NCBI GenBank assembly: GCA_030141605.1
Contig: JAQGDQ010000003.1
Location: 763,501 to 827,500 of the forward strand
DNA: 64,000 nt
Direction of reading: 5' to 3'
Source of the DNA: Tubiluchus corallicola
Taxonomy: Eukaryota; Priapulida; Priapulimorpha; Priapulimorphida; Tubiluchidae
In this document: piece after piece, positions 27,185 through 42,449 of the stretch
Layout: each line of letters opens with the position of its first letter
Numbering within the stretch: the first letter of the stretch is position 1
The notes under the pieces: generated by a model
What the model was told of the DNA's origin: nothing
Databases searched by the model: none
The model's input: the letters and a program-made list of their open reading frames with translations, nothing else
Translations under genes and position numbers: made by a program

Positions 27185-30100
27185 ACGTACTGGAAGGTCA
27201 AAATGTAAATCTACCAACTTGTGACACATTTTCAAACTGGAAACAATACATCTTACTTTGAATGGTCGCAAAGTCAGAAAATGCATTTTTCCAAATAAGA
27301 AATTGGACTCATTTGACAGCGTTTGTAAAATCCACGGCACAAAATGTCTTTGTATCTTTTCAACAGTGTCAGTATCTTGCGTATTGCAGCATTTTCAGTA
27401 TTAGATAACTCACACTGTAAAGTGATTCTCACTAATTAGAATATTACATGATTTTTATTTTTATTAATTCTGAACTTGAAATTTCTGTGATGGTCTGTAT
27501 TATTTATTTAAAAGTTTTTACATAATTATAGCACATCCGCCAGGGCTGCATTCGCGGTAAATTTTTATTTCTTTTTCATTTGTTATTAATGCCAAAGGAC
27601 AGCGGTGAGCATAACAATTGGCCAAAATGTTACAATTTTGGAAATCACATCTTTAATTATCACATACATGACCTGCAAATTGTTCGAGATGTTCATTTCA
27701 GGGTATTACATATAGCTACTGATACTGCACATAATCTGTTTCATAAAGTCAAATTATTATCAATTATGCTAAGCTGGGCGTTTATGTAACAAAACTTATG
27801 ATTGTAAGGTTTAATATTCGAGTGCGGCAAGTTCAAAAAATGAAACAATAATAGAGTAAATGAAAAGTACGATCATGCAGCAGCGACTCGAGACGGAAAC
27901 GGCAACGTAAAGCTAAAATTATCAAAAGCGCTAAAGTGTTATTACATAATAAAACTTGAGGCGTTCACAATCTTTAGGGCGGTGCGGTATGGCGTTAATC
28001 CCACTATAGGAACTGCTGGTTAATTTGCACATTTCTAATAACCTACACATATTTTGACAGCACACGGCGAAATTTTGAACACTTAAACCAATAGTTGTAG
28101 GATTATTGTTGTGCGGTTTTTGCCGAGCACAAACAGATGCAGAGTGGCCTGACGTTAAGTTTAAATGCAAATACAGCAAAAGAATCAATTACTATAAATG
28201 CGGCGGTAAAAATATTAAAGCGCCCATTAAATATTTTTCATCGCGTCTTGGGCGTATAGGATCAGTGGTGACAAGGAGAGGCCAAGGAGATTCGGTTTTT
28301 AAGCGAGATCATCCATAATGATCAACATCATAATCATCATAGGCATGACTGTTATTTTTAAACACTTGTACACTTTGCCATGTTATACAATGATGACAAA
28401 CTCGAGGAAATTGTCCAGAAACTACAGAAAATCTAAACAGCAGAAAAAGGAAATGAATAATCTCCATTCAGCAAAACACATTCATTAGCTGGTAAAGTGG
28501 AAGTACATTATCGAATTCAGCATTTCGTGATTTAATTCATGCACTTACCAGTAGATTTATTCACACACTATCCATTTTTTAATTCATTCCTTTAGCGAGA
28601 CTTTCTGAAATCCGTGCCGACGCGACGAACTAACTCATTTACGGAATTACTGACTGACTAACCGAATGACTGACTCGGTGAACTAAACTAACTCAATTTA
28701 ACTTACTAGCAAACTAAACTTTTAGCCCCCCTAATTGCACATTGAAGCTCTTGCAAATATTAGCGGGATGATGTACATCCTCACTCAACAAGATAAACAT
28801 AGCCAAGAAAAGCATGGCTGATGAAGCTTCCCATCTCTTAACTAACTAGGTCTATTGTGGCTTTGCTTGTGCGGTCAAATGCACATCGTGACCGCTATTC
28901 CTATTACTCTCGACAAAAAATTTCATGATGTCAATGACTATAGCTTTTATTGTCTTTATCATCGCGATCTGCAGCTAGTAGAGTTTGGAACTTGTTAAAA
29001 CTGTTTTAGTCATTAGACAGTAACTTCCTCAGTCGTCCTGCAGTAATAATCTCGTTCTCCTGTGAGCAGACAAAATAGGTAAAATATGGTTAATAAAAAA
29101 TTTAACGTGAATTAGTCAGTTAATAATTACAGCGTGACGGTGTAACTGTAAATTCGAAAGACCGACACAGTATAAACGCAAACCGAAGTCTTTACAAACA
29201 GCAAGTATTTTACCAAGCATCTAATAAAAGTGATCTTCCCGGCAAATAAACGCTGATACAAAGTTTAGCGTTTTTTAAACAGAAAACGTTGGTTCAGTTA
29301 AAAGACTTTATTGAAGTTCGTTAGATAAGCTTTATGCTGCGGAAATCCATTTAAGAAACTTGTTCGTACCGAGTCCTGACTGACTTCAAATTTACGCCTA
29401 GGACTTACACCGCATGAGCAAAGAAAAAGAGAAAAGCCGCACTGAAAACTTCTGCAATTAAAGCTAAAAAATGTGTGTACTTTCTTTATTGTGCTATTTT
29501 TATTGGTATTAATAGCATAATAGCATATCGCGAATACTGTTGACAATTCTTACAGGAATCAACAAAAAACATAATCCAGACATTGAGAACCCGTACCCAC
29601 ATTGAAATGACGTAAAAGTAGCTAGAATTATTTAAATTAATTTAAAGTCATCGTTTTACACATGTGCGTAAGGCATTTTATCTAATTTACTTAACCAGTG
29701 GTAAATACTACGATCAAATAGAAAAAATCAATGGAATTACAAGGAAAAAAATGCATATGCTATAGTAATGTATAAAGCAGCTTTTACTGAATAGGGTAAA
29801 ATACTACGCTCCATAAAATCCACCTTATAATTATATAATTACAACAGTCGCCTTAAGGAAAAAAATCAAAAATTCTAATAGTGCGATTAGCTGGAGTAAA
29901 GGCTTGGCAACTTGGAAACTAATTCAAGGGTAAAACGCAGCTCAAAAACGAACAAGAACAAAAAGGATGAATTATATTTTATATATGGGTAGAAATATCG
30001 AGTTGAAAACGCTTTCTCGCACGAGCATTATTCTAGGCAACTGGTCGCAAATTTGCTGAGTAGAAATAATAAAATGAAAAGCATGCATTATGTACGAAAG

Positions 30101-32609
30101 CAGGATGAAAGGTTGCTTTATCTCTGCACTAGCTGTTTGTACAGCTTCCATGCTTGGCTTACATTGCTTAGAAGACATAGTTCTTATACAAAGAATGGGT
30201 TGACAAACTTAGTTTATTTTTCTTGTCCATCCCAAAATGTATCGAAAGGATACTCCTTTCTCCTCGCCCGGCCTTGACCAAGAAGGGCACTGGTCTCCAG
30301 AAGAAAAGGCACTGTAACTGTCTTACACCATACCTTTGCTACACTTAACTCTTTCCTCCCATTAACGACTTTTAATCTCGTCTTAGAGCTGTCAATCACG
30401 TCCCAAATTTTTTCCTAATTCAGCCGTAGAGTAAACGAGGACAGCGACTGTTATTACGAGCGTCTAAATATAAACAGGTTTCCCTGCCCATTACACTAAA
30501 TTAAACGAGCAAAAATCTCCTCTTTTTCTCAAACTTCTCGCAGTAGTTCCGACAGGCAGAACTCCAAAGCTGACAGTTTTCATCATTATAAATTTTTCTA
30601 TGACAGCGAGAATTTGAGCAATATGAAAAGAAAGTATCACGCACATTAGGCCTATCTAAAGTTTTAAAAACACGCCATCGGTACGTTTATTGTCAATTTG
30701 CTGATGTACTTCATGAGCATGCGTAGAAATGAAACCTGGACAAACCTAAATCTCGATGGAATGACTAAATGACTAAAAACATTTTATCAAAGTCTAACAA
30801 AAGATTAATTATACAGCACTCATTATTATTATTGAGAAAACACGAAACAGGTATGACTATATCAGTATCATAGGCTCATCATTGTAGAAATTAAAGGGCT
30901 GAATAAAACAACAGCACCAATAGTATTAAGGATCAATGATAAAGTTAGAATTCATGTTATTGCAATAAAGTGTCATAAGCACTAATTTGTTTTTGCAACA
31001 TAAATATCGTAACACAATCACATAAAACAAACCTTAATAAGTATCACATACTATAAAAAACATAGAGTCACAGAGCAAAAAATTAATACGCCGCCCCATT
31101 CTTACTGAGTTACTATATGTTCATATAATTAGATAAGTAAGGCCAACGCGCAGCTGCCAATTATCTGTGAAATTATTAGCTCCAATTACCAAGTTGGTCA
31201 GTCAAACTGATCTGTTTTAACATGCTGACAGATGCGGTCAAGAGCAACATAATCAGGTACATGTAGGGCTAGTAGACCCAAGGCAATTCAAGAATGCAGG
31301 CTCCAAATTAAATGAGCGCTCGACGTCAAACGAATTCATGCATTTGCGTTAAATCATAAAGACTGCACAAGTAGTGGTTTTCAGTCAGTCTTCTTACAGC
31401 CAAATGAGTTCATAACCTACAAATGATTTTCCCGTCAGCGCTTTATAGTTACCTTCGGATATTAAACAGTCTTAGTTTTATTCACACAGTTCCTTGTGCA
31501 AAAACAAGAGTTCATGGGTTTACTCTTACGACATGTGAACAAATTTCGAATTCTCTGGACTATTTTCTACAGACAAAAGTGACAATCTTGACAGATGTGC
31601 TTCTCTGACGGTAGTCAACCATAACTCGTTTCACGGCGGCTGGCTCAATCATTCAAATCATCCTTCATACATGCTCCAATCTCCGTCATGCATTCAAGCC
31701 TCATCAGAAAAAATCCTAGCAGTTTTGAAAAATCACGTCAAAATGGCAGTCTAACATTACTCTTATTTTTATATTTAAGCATCAGTACGCAAAGCAATTA
31801 AAACAGGCATCACTGCTATTCTTGTGGAGATTCCAGCGGGAAAAAATGCCAAAACAACAACTCTGAATCAACATACAATGAGAGCTTTGCAATGTGTACT
31901 CAAATAAAGAAAAAATAAACACATTTCCCTGCTTCAGAAATGGCGGGTATTCATCGCGAAAGCACGCCAGAAAATAGTCGAGTTTTTTACTGTAGTTTAT
32001 TATTGCAGTGCTTGAGTTAAAAAAACCATGTTTCCTGTTATTAATATTATGTGCATAGTTCAATCGTTTTTGCGTGTATTAGATACACCCTGGTTGGTAG
32101 CCATGTTTAGCAACACATAGCAACGACTTAATAGCAGCAGTATAGCTGCATTCTGGCATTTTCTGTACTTAGTTGGTGCTCTTTCAACATCAAGAAACTA
32201 TTTGACTTTTATGTTACCAATTTGGAAAATTTACCGACGGTTTTTGTAACATTCTCGACGAACAACAAACTCATCATTTTTTCTGGGAAAATAATTCACA
32301 AGAAATGGACGCCCTTTCCACTTTTTGTGGAAGACAGGAATGTCATTGATTCTGTACCATCACGTCACCAATATCCATGTGTGACATCTTCAAAGGTGAA
32401 GAAAAGGGATTTTTAAAGTATATCCTAAAAAGCTTTCCATGCAAACTTATATTACTTTGCATTACGCTTACTTATTTGAAAGACTTAAAAAAGCAGAAGA
32501 GAAAATTCTTAGAAATTTAAAATGCTCGTGCCAACTGGTAAAATGTCACTGCATCGCCACTGACTCACCAAAAACACATTATTGATCTATTTACAAGATA
32601 AGTAATTTA

Positions 32610-32930
32610 CACTTTTGCTTAATTGGTGAAGTCTGTTTATTTTTTCAAATTTTACACAAAGTTATCTAAACTTGTTTCAAACGACCTACTGTCAAAATGG
32701 CTGCACCTAACGGTCATCGCGGGAGTTTAAATTTACATGTTTATACAGCGTTGTGCTATACAAGCTCTGCGCAATAACGCAGTATGTAATAGAAAATTTC
32801 AAAGCGATTTTTTAGCATTATATAAGTAAAGAGTTTTCTTTCCTTTAAGCACATCTTCGTATTTTTATAATTACGCTGTCTGCAACTATTTATTAATATT
32901 CACACAAGCTTTTCTTGTGTGCAGTAAAGT
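32610..32930 (+). repeat. Diverged dispersed repeat family C, copy 2
   Basis: This is the counterpart of 20,501-20,745, in the same orientation and order of landmarks, with extra sequence in the right half. Confidence 0.5.
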
Positions 32931-33336
32931 AACTAATAATAAATAAATACTGCAGTTTAACCTTTAATGCCAGATGTTAGGCCTATTACTTTGTGCTCCA
33001 ACTGCAAACTTTAATCACACGTTGTATTTTTCTGCAGCGCTAAAATAACCCTTTTGGTAAATAAACAAGTGCCTTAAATAATAAGCGTACAAATAATCAT
33101 GCATGCAAGCGGGATGCAAATTTCAATAATTGGCAAAATTTACCAAAGTTTGAGCAAAGCTGGTGGGAGTCTAATTATACGCCTACGCTATACACTGGAT
33201 GTAAAAATACTAGGGTACAAACTAGCAAAACAAAGTCTTGACGCTTGATAATCTAGGCTTCATTACGAATCTCCAATTTTAATAATGGTAAGAGTGCACA
33301 GTAAGCTATTGCTCTATCATTGTATCCGCTTACGAG

Positions 33337-33402
33337 GGAACCTAAAGAAAGCTGAAGATATTTAACAGAAAACTAAAGAAAGCTGAAGATATTTAACAGA
33401 TT
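33337..33402 (+). repeat. 31-bp tandem duplication
   Basis: CTAAAGAAAGCTGAAGATAT followed by TTAACAGA occurs twice, perfectly, with a period of about 31. Confidence 0.95.
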
Positions 33403-35506
33403 TAAAAGCAGACTAAAACACAAAAGTATGCCTTGCATCCGCAAATTCAAATATGTGCTTAGATCATATAGCTCAGTTAAATCGAATCAGATAGGCTTTT
33501 TAACTGTCACAGCGTTGTCAAATCTTGGTGGTATTTTATCTGAAGTTGAGCAGAGATGTCATACTCGATTACATGCACAAGTCAGGTGCAAGTAAATTGC
33601 TACATTAAGCTCATGCCGAGCCTGAAGCCTTCATTACATCAGCGTTATATTCAGAAATTGAAGCCATTAAGTTTGGGCTGCAACCGAGCAGCTTTTTCTT
33701 CATCTCTCTCTCTATGCGCAACAATGTTATTAGTTACCAGTTGCAATCACTGCACATTATTTCCTCGGCTTCTGCTGATTTCATTCTGAAAATTGGCGAT
33801 ATGGCAACGCAATATAATATAAATTGTATATGTGGCGATTGGTGAACTACTCTCATGAAGGTAACCAGAACAGAAGGGCATCTCATATTCACAATAAGTC
33901 ATAGCTAAGAAAAGATCACAAAATGTCATCCCACCAACCTTCTAGTATCACCTAATACGTATACGATAAACTGCGGGAAATATTCCGAGTTTCTATTTTA
34001 AAAGGGTAAGAAACAAAATAAGTCAAACCAATTTTTTTATAAATATGATTCAAAATCTTGGGAATACGTTCAAATAGTTTAGAGAGAGTTTTAAGACACA
34101 TGAAAATCATTTTTATCCTACCTCCCATTTATCAACGGTTGAAACTAAATGTAATGATATTATAAGTTAACTGATTGATATTAACCATTACATTGTTAGT
34201 ATTGCACGAGCTGTTCGGTCAGGTATCGCAATCGCAATAAGTTTTATTCGACCTAAATTCCTACATATATCAAACTAAATAATCATCTTAGTTAAAGCTA
34301 GATGAAATAATGAAGTTAGTTAATGCAATCAAAACTCGGGATTTTAAAAACTACACAGTCATTTAACCAACTAACTTTGGCTAATTGATTTGCTTCATTG
34401 CTTAAAATATAATTAATTGTTTTTTGCAATTGAGGTTGCGGTACGTTGTCAAAAATGACTTATTAAAGAATTTCGTGTAAACAGGCGGGTGGAGTGTAAT
34501 CCTCGTTCGACTTACATCAAAATTTACTGTATTATAATATCAATTAAATGGTATACAAAATGAAGCGAATCCAGCGTAGCCATAACGTGATATTTTTGCA
34601 AAATCGCTTGATATTCACGCATAAGAAAGTTCATGTATCCTGTGTTAATATATGCACTGTCTTTCCTGCCATGACTTAAATAGGTTTCATCAGCCAGTGA
34701 CTTTACACAACAAGCAGCTTTACCTAATAGGCGTAAGAATAATCTACGAGCTAATTACAGTATTACACACCTACTGCACATAATGCAAGTATCATGCAGA
34801 AGCCAATCATATCGAATATCCACCTACAGAGTCTCAGTGTACGTGGTATAGCATCAGTGCGCTAAAAATATTAGCAGCTAATGATTAACAAAGTTTATAG
34901 CACACAAAGGAACTAATATCCATATACGAACAAAGAATGTACTTTGTCTTCACTTGCATGTGAATATAGCAATTAAGTAACAGCTTTTAGTGGCGAATAA
35001 AGATCTTAATAAACACATAGTCATGTAAACTAACACTAATATCAGTCTTTTATTAAACATTATAAAAATGTAGCGTTTGTTGTAATCTTGTGGGAAAATC
35101 AGTGCGGTATAATTAATTTTAACTTCAGTGGTGACGCCGATAACATGCGGCACATATAAGAACCTATATATATATATATATTTATTTATTTATATGGAGT
35201 TATCGTCATTAAAATCCAAGCCTAAATGCTACCAATAACAATTAATGTTCGTCTGTAACCAGCACAATACATGGATGCAAACATACATCACATAGACAGT
35301 TTGAACTGCACTATTAAAAAAGAGAGTCAAAGGAAAACCGGATGATTATGTAAACACTGGTTCAGAATAAAGAATGCTCTAAAATATTGAAAACTACAAA
35401 AGTTTTTTAAATCAAAGCTTAGAATAAAAATAATTGCCTCGGATACTCAAATTTCGTTAAACTTTCAAAGCTCCGCGCGGCTTAGTGAATCCACTAAGAT
35501 AGACAG

Positions 35507-35552
35507 CGGCGCCTATTTGTCACATTCGCGTGGCCGACAAATAGAAGGCGGT
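35507..35552. other. Stem-loop
   Basis: GGCGCCTATTTGTC pairs with GACAAATAGAAGGCG across a 14-base loop, with at least nine consecutive pairs (CTATTTGTC/GACAAATAG). A TTAGTTTCTGACGT motif occurs twice nearby, at about 35,583 and 35,710. Possibly the end of an eroded transposon. Confidence 0.4.
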
Positions 35553-35906
35553 ACCCTGATAAGCACGATCATGAACTGCAGTGTTAGTTTCTGACGTCGT
35601 ATGATATACAGCCCACTTTTCGTGACACTTGCGTTTAAACAGTACTGTAACACTTATGCAAATGTGCTTGATGCGCAAGGGAAGACGCCTGCCATTGCAC
35701 AAACTGTGGTTAGTTTCTGACGTAAGCAATAGCTGTGTCTGATTGCCGTTAAGTATCTTTCCAAGCTAAATATTCAAATATAAGGAAAAATTGTTAACTT
35801 TTATAGGCAAGAAAATATATATTTTTGATAGTAAATTAAAATGAGATCGAGTCTAAACAATCGTCCGGTCTTCCTTTAAGCAGCATGCGTATGCGGATGC
35901 GTTTAA

Positions 35907-35918
35907 GGGGGGGGGGGG
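35907..35918 (+). repeat. Poly-G run (12 G)
   Basis: A homopolymer in AT-rich intergenic DNA, preceded by a GCATGCGTATGCGGATGCG segment. Confidence 0.9.
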
Positions 35919-36520
35919 AATAGATAAAATCGGTTATATTGTTTTCAATGCACCCGTTTATGCAGCCTATGTTATTTTTTCCGCAGGCTATTCCGCGTGG
36001 CTAAACCAATTCGTGGCTAAAAGGCATGGTAACAAAAGTGTGACCTTTAACTTTACCAAATGGCTTCGTTTTCAACAGGGCATTTTTGAAAGAAGCCATA
36101 CTATGACCTTGTGACAGATGTGATCAGAAAAATATTAGTACACCTTGGAGACTGACAGGTTTGACGGTGAAGCATGAAAAGCACAGAGAATCAGTGAAAC
36201 TTTACTGTCAAAAACGCAAGAAAAAAGTTATACATTCGCGTTATATGTACACTGTTTACCCAAAAGAAGCAGCCAAGGTTTCCGGGTAAAACTTTAGGAA
36301 AAATTATTGTGCTTTACTAATTAACAGAGTGGGGGATTCGCAGCATTAGTTCCCAAATTTTGCGTCAGGAGAGAACCACTCCTAGTCTAAACTAAAATAC
36401 AAAACAAGACAAGTTTGAAAATGCTGGCCTTTGAGAATGTCAATGGAATATGGAGTAAGCGCCATCGGGACTACTACTCAGCCAGCATACCGTAAGCATT
36501 AAATTAAAGATTATCCTTAA

Positions 36521-37120
36521 AGAAAAACCGGGCCCAATCTCAAACAATAGCTCAAAACAATCTACCTCTAAAATATTGAAAGGGAACACGCTACTTTTTC
36601 AAGAATGAGATACGTAGGAGAATTATTACCACATAATGGTAACTATACGTTCGCGCGGCTAGTTCTTCGCTGTTACATGTATTTCGCCATTCGCTAGTTA
36701 GACGGGTACTAGCGCCTGCATTTCGGAAAAGCGTTGCACAAAAACTGATGCTGTACCACTCAGTTCAGATGTGTTCAGTTGTGACGTAGTGCACACATTT
36801 GACAACGCATACGTGAGCACAGCAGTAAACTTGAAATTTGAATTTTAAACTTAAAATTTGCTAAGTTATTGTATATCACACTGAACGTTGCACAGTAGTA
36901 TTGTACTTCAATTTTCGTTTTCGCAAACACATGCAACACGCTCGCGGAATATTTGTGCTGTTGAAAATTATGTTCAGTTGGAACGTCATCACTAGTTGGG
37001 CTTGACATTAATTAAGTTTTTAACTTATTATTTAACTATCACAAACGCTTTGGCATTATTATAGGTGTTAAAATGAATACTACTTCAAAATGGGGTATGA
37101 TATGAAAAGTCATCCCGTTT
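36521..37120 (+). mobile_element. TTAA-flanked dispersed repeat family A, copy 2
   Basis: It starts after TTAA at 36,517-36,520 with AGAAAAACCGGGCCC and aligns throughout with copy 1, including TTCTTCGCTGTTACATG, TTCGCCATTCGCTAG and GGGGTATGATATG. The right TTAA has been lost after CATCCCGTTTTGAG. Confidence 0.85.
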
Positions 37121-40100
37121 TGAGCTTCTTCCTGTTTGTTGTGCGTGTTGCGTAAACTGTGAATTTTGGTCATTAGATGTTTCTCGCTACCAAAAGCAAA
37201 GAATTACTGATTAAAGTTATCAAAAGCTGCTGAGTCTAGCAAAAAGAACAATTCAAATGCCCTTTCGGTCTGATGATATTTGAATCACTTCCGTACTTAC
37301 AACAAGCATATTTCGCAGGAGCTACACACGCGCAGGCTCACGCACACCAAAGCCTTCATAAAGCCTACTCACATCACAAGATGATCATTTAATCACTTTA
37401 TGCCAAGCATTTGATTTTATGTTTGACTTAGGATTAATGAAAATTCTCTCTTTCTTACTCACGGCACCTAATCTTGCTGACAAAGCAGCCTGTTCTTTAA
37501 TACTGACATCAGAATTTTACACAGGATCATTTTCTTTACTAACAATAGAAATCATTATACAACCGAAGTCTCCGCTTCTATCGACTTTCAAAAACTGCAA
37601 TGCTGCACAGCTTATTGGTAAATACATAATATACCTTGCAAGGTTTTTATTATTTTTCTCAAATTCGCTCTAAACACTCATTTTCCATGGAGAAATTTGA
37701 ATATGTAACGAAAATGAACAACCGTGCGTCTTGAAATGTTTATTTATTATATATTTCTCTCAGAATGTATGACATACAAACTGGTACACTAAATTAAATG
37801 TACCGACAATTTTTTATTTCTGTCAAAAAGCACCTTTTTGAAACTCAGCTTTTAACCGTGACTGTTTGTGACGTTTCGGGCAAACTGCAAACAAACATTT
37901 GACGCAAGAATGGCCACTAACCACTCAGTAACCAGTAAAAATGACGGTAGTTATAATAAGCAACTGCGTGAAACTATTTGCGTAGAATTTACCCCGCCAC
38001 TTTGCTTGTTTTGTAGTAGAATGTGTTTGAGTTCAAAGGATAGACAAACAAAAAACTCGCTGTTCGTGATTAGATGATTAAGACACCTAGAAATGTGACA
38101 AGCAAAAGAAATCCAGCAATGCCAAAAATAAAACGTCGCGTCGGCTTATCTTTAAAACAATGCTTCACTTACATTTACAAGCAAGACACCAAATAGTCAA
38201 TACAGGTGCGGGCAACGCACAGACACGTATGACAAGGTTAAAAAGCTAAAATAAGAAAACGCGTATGTCTACCACACTAAGTTGGCTAAATAAATCGTAG
38301 GACTTACAGATCTTTTGCCGCACCTTGGAAATTTTGATGATGTCGGATTTTCTATCAAATATTGACAGTTGCACTAGTAGATACTAATAAGGCATGATGG
38401 CTTTCATCTTTCATGAATTCGGAGATTAACAATATCCATGATACGCAAAAATGTTGTGTTTATTCAGTGATGGTGAAACAGTGTGATTTCAATTACTTTC
38501 GAGATATTTTTTGTCCAGGCTGTCCCTCTAAAACAGTCGTCCAGGTACAGGTTTGTTCACGCAGGCTGTAGACTCTACGTTTCAGGTAGGTATAATTAAC
38601 ACTGAATCACAGTGCGTGGCCAGTGCATTATCTGTATAAACCCCAATATTTATGTAGCTAGCTAAAGAACGCAGGGACAACCACAGGCGCATATAAGAAG
38701 TATTATAAAAAGGCCTAAGACAAATGTAGACTTACACGAATTTGATTTGCCAGTCTGCATATCGTTTCCATTATATAATATGAATGGAAGCAATTTAAAA
38801 AAAGTGCATCGTGAATTGAAGAAATTTCAAGAAAGGTCTAGACTATTCTGGTGTTAAGTAATGACATGTTATGTAGAAACTGAATCTCTCTAACTTGAAG
38901 GTCACCTTCAGAAAAGCGAGTTACCAAACCATCGAATCTGGAAATTTGTAAATACAGCAGACATTTAAAGAAAAAAATGACAGGCGGAAAAAGTGCATCA
39001 GTGGCATTAGAGCAAATATAGACTTTCTTCAAATTACAAATTTTTGTTTTTAACTCCCAAAGGCCGGGACTTTACATCTCAATGTGGAGATAAAACAATA
39101 AATTTTAACGTAAGAAAGTAATGACTTGAAATACAGGCTTATGTATTTAAGGCAGCATGCATATGATTTTACGGTCACTGAAGTACAAAAGTAGTCCATG
39201 CACCAACCATGCTTTCTACAGATTCTACAAAGTTCAATAAGAATAGGTATTAATTAATACACATTTAATTTAGGAAATATTACTACCAAATCAAGATGAT
39301 CAGGCAAACAAACCTTCAGCAAAATTAAACTATACAACAGAATACAGTGTAATGACTAAGACACAGCTATGTCGGATTGTTAATAGCCTCTCAGCACCAC
39401 ATCCAAAAAAAATTAGATTAAATGCAACTTCAAAAACCTTACCAGAAACTCATTTTCAGAGAGCAGCTAGTCAGCAAACAGAAGTTTTAAAAATACGAAA
39501 GTAATACACATCCTACTGTAACATTTGTAAACTTTTCTCAAGCTTCAGATAATGCAGAAAATCTGAAGGTCATAATGGACTCTTGTACTTAACAAAAGAT
39601 CAAAGAATCAATCACCATGTTTACCAGTGCAATTAATCGATCTCCAACTTACTGCACTGCTACAGCTTCTGCACACAAGCAAATGCTTTCAGAATGCAAC
39701 TCAACCAAACAACGAAAAGCTGCACACGATATTTGCAAACATTTCAGCACAGAAAAGCAAAGCGATTTTACAAACTGCTGCAAAAACGTTACACTGTTTA
39801 GCTAAGGTAGCAAGTAAAGTAGGTGAGGTAAGGTAGGTAAAATAAAGTTAAATACAAAATTTAGGAAAAAAATCGCCAGTGGAATGTTATAGAATAAGGT
39901 GTTGCAGATTGTAAATGGTTCTAATATGAATTCGACACATCCTGTTACAAAAATGTTATTAGCATCAGCACATTTCTTGTAGTATAGCTCGCAAATTCTA
40001 TAAGGAAAACACTTTTTGCAAAGGGCGATTTGGCTGCAAAACTCTAAACGTTGTTTTCTTTTTGCACTTTTCATGATCGTGGGTTACAAACAGGGATGTT

Positions 40101-42449
40101 TCTTTACTTTTCTGTAGTGTAGATGTTACAATCATTTGGTTTCATTAAAGCTCTCAGAATGAAGTACATGTTTGAAGATGTCAGTGACTTTTACTACAAG
40201 TTATTAAGCATTTGACTCTTTAATTAACTAAAAATTATATATATATATAGCAATAGCAAATGAACATAATTATTTCTGTTAAACGCAAACTGTAACCTTA
40301 TATTAGGCATAGTAACTAGTTTTGAATTCCGTAATCTTGTACAGAGCTTTTACAGTCCTAGTTTGGATAAATTGTAAATGTGAATTTTGCATAACAGAAA
40401 CAGAATATTTGAATAATTACTAAAATATGATCATCATAAAGATGATTATAATGTTTTTATCGTTTTTGTCAGTGGGAGTGTGTTTAATACAGAGCTATTT
40501 TGATAGTCCACTATTGTGCACAAAATAAATTCAAATGCGTTAGGGCTAGGCTAGGCTAATAAAATTAAACCAAGCCACAACTTGGCAGATGCACCAAGAA
40601 GCTGATCCACATAATTTTCTTTAAGGAGTAGGGCAACATTGTAATGCAAAAGTTTTTATACTCAGAACATCGTACCTGACTAAAGTAAAAAAAAACTAAA
40701 TAGTTAGAACAAATGAAAAAGTCTCCAGAGACTTTTAGCTACACACTCGAGGAATGGAAATGCAAGCAAACACAGGTGAGGAACGCTTCACACTGTAAAA
40801 TTTACTTCTAGGCCTCTGAAGTAAACACGAAAGGCGTTTGAGAGCAAACTAATACCAGGCAAAATTTTCTACAGCAACTACAGAAGAAAGGAACCCGTCA
40901 CACGGTTGAATTAATATTTCACCAAATCTATACCGGCAAAACGAAGGCGCTTATACAGAGAAAAGCTCGTCAACACCATTAAATTCCTACCAACGCAATT
41001 TCTAAGCCTTCAAACACGCACGCGAATATCAAACCAGTTATCAACCACTGGCTCGGGCGAGAATTACGTTTTTGTCAAGAAAATTTTCTAAACCGTTTGA
41101 AAGTTCTGCAGTTCATCACCACGTGAGTGTTAATAACGTGCAATCGAAACTGCCACAAACTTCCAAAATGGTAGATGCCAGAATTGCTAAACCATGAACA
41201 CCATTCGAGGATTTTCTTCTACATGAGACTCCGCGTTTGATATACTAGCTATAGAATTGGCTATCAAATGCATAATAAAGAACTAAAACGAGATATGATC
41301 ATTCAATCGCAACTGAACCCAAAATGTTCGAATACACTGCTAAAACGCCCTTTTTTATCTGGTTTCGTCCACTAACTTTTTTAAGCGTTTTTCATCAAGT
41401 CAGTTTTCAACACTGTAGCGCCTAGGAGTTCTCTCTTGGGTACTCTTGAATAACAGTTGATGAACTGCAGGACATCATGAACAAACAGAAGGAAATTGGA
41501 CACCGGCGCACTTAGAATTATTACATCGATCTCTCCCACTCATCTGCTTAAATGTCAATGATTTCTGCTGATGGCAATGAGACAGATATAGTTTTACCAA
41601 CTACACACTACATTTCAAGGGCTTAGTTAAGAGTTAGAGGTTCTTCAAGTTTCTGACTGCAAGACATTATGGCTTCCTACTGTACATTATATAGGAAAAG
41701 ATGACGACATGTGGAAACCAGTCATTAACTAGAGAACAACAGGGTCTCAGTGAAACCAAATCAGTACTCAATACAAGCCAGTATAGATTTACTCTAAGCA
41801 CTCAGTACAGCATAGTAGTGCCTTTATCAGCCCTGTTGCTAGAAGTTGTGATTCCGTGCCATTTGCAGGCTTCATTAGTGCTGTGAATTGCCATGTAGCC
41901 AACACTCCCTCAGGGGAAGTTCTCTTCTTGTATGCATTAAGACACGCTTCCTTTCATCAGAACTGTTGCATATATAAATAGGAGCAAATTAAACCCCCAG
42001 GGCTGGAAATGTTATACCGTCTGACTCAGGTTTTCTTAAAGAGCGTAAGGCTAATTAAATCTGAAAATTCCTACGAAAAAAATAAAATATTTGTCTGCAA
42101 AAAATCAAATGATGAACACAAAACAATGTCAAAAAATTGCTCCAATGTTTTCAAGGGCAGATTTTCCTAAAACAATTCTTTAGATTTTAGATGCACAATT
42201 AAACTAACAAATTTTATGATTTGGGTTAGTCTGTAGTGTTTCGAAAAAAGTAGAAATCCATTTAGTTTCAAGTTAACTCCATTGTGTCTACAGATCCAAG
42301 ATGGTGAGCAAAAATGGTGATCCAAGATGGGGAATCTGCTTTAATAGCTCCTAACTCAAAATGACCCTTAATCTACAATATCTTAAGAGCAAATATTAAT
42401 TTTTATGAGTGATTTACGGGAAAATCACTGCCAATTTTTTTCCTTCCTT
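37121..42449. other. Intergenic; weak exon-like signals only
   Basis: Short frames only. A minus-strand segment 38,838-38,937 has an acceptor (acaaatttccag), a protein-like frame containing FDGLVTRFSEGDLQVREIQF and a TAG, and could be a terminal exon. No other support. Confidence 0.45.

Larger units (their letters stand above)
22801..36520. other. Intergenic, no gene supported
   Basis: About 14 kb of AT-rich sequence. It contains family C copy 2, the 31-bp tandem duplication, two poly-G runs, a stem-loop and short frames without recognisable domains. No gene could be supported. Confidence 0.5.

Noticed and set aside
28620-28730. ACTGACTAAC-rich stretch as a tandem repeat
   Set aside because: The units are too irregular to define a period.
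30330-30410. piggyBac-like terminus TTAACTCTTTCCTCCC
   Set aside because: No matching opposite terminus or second TTAA boundary could be found nearby.
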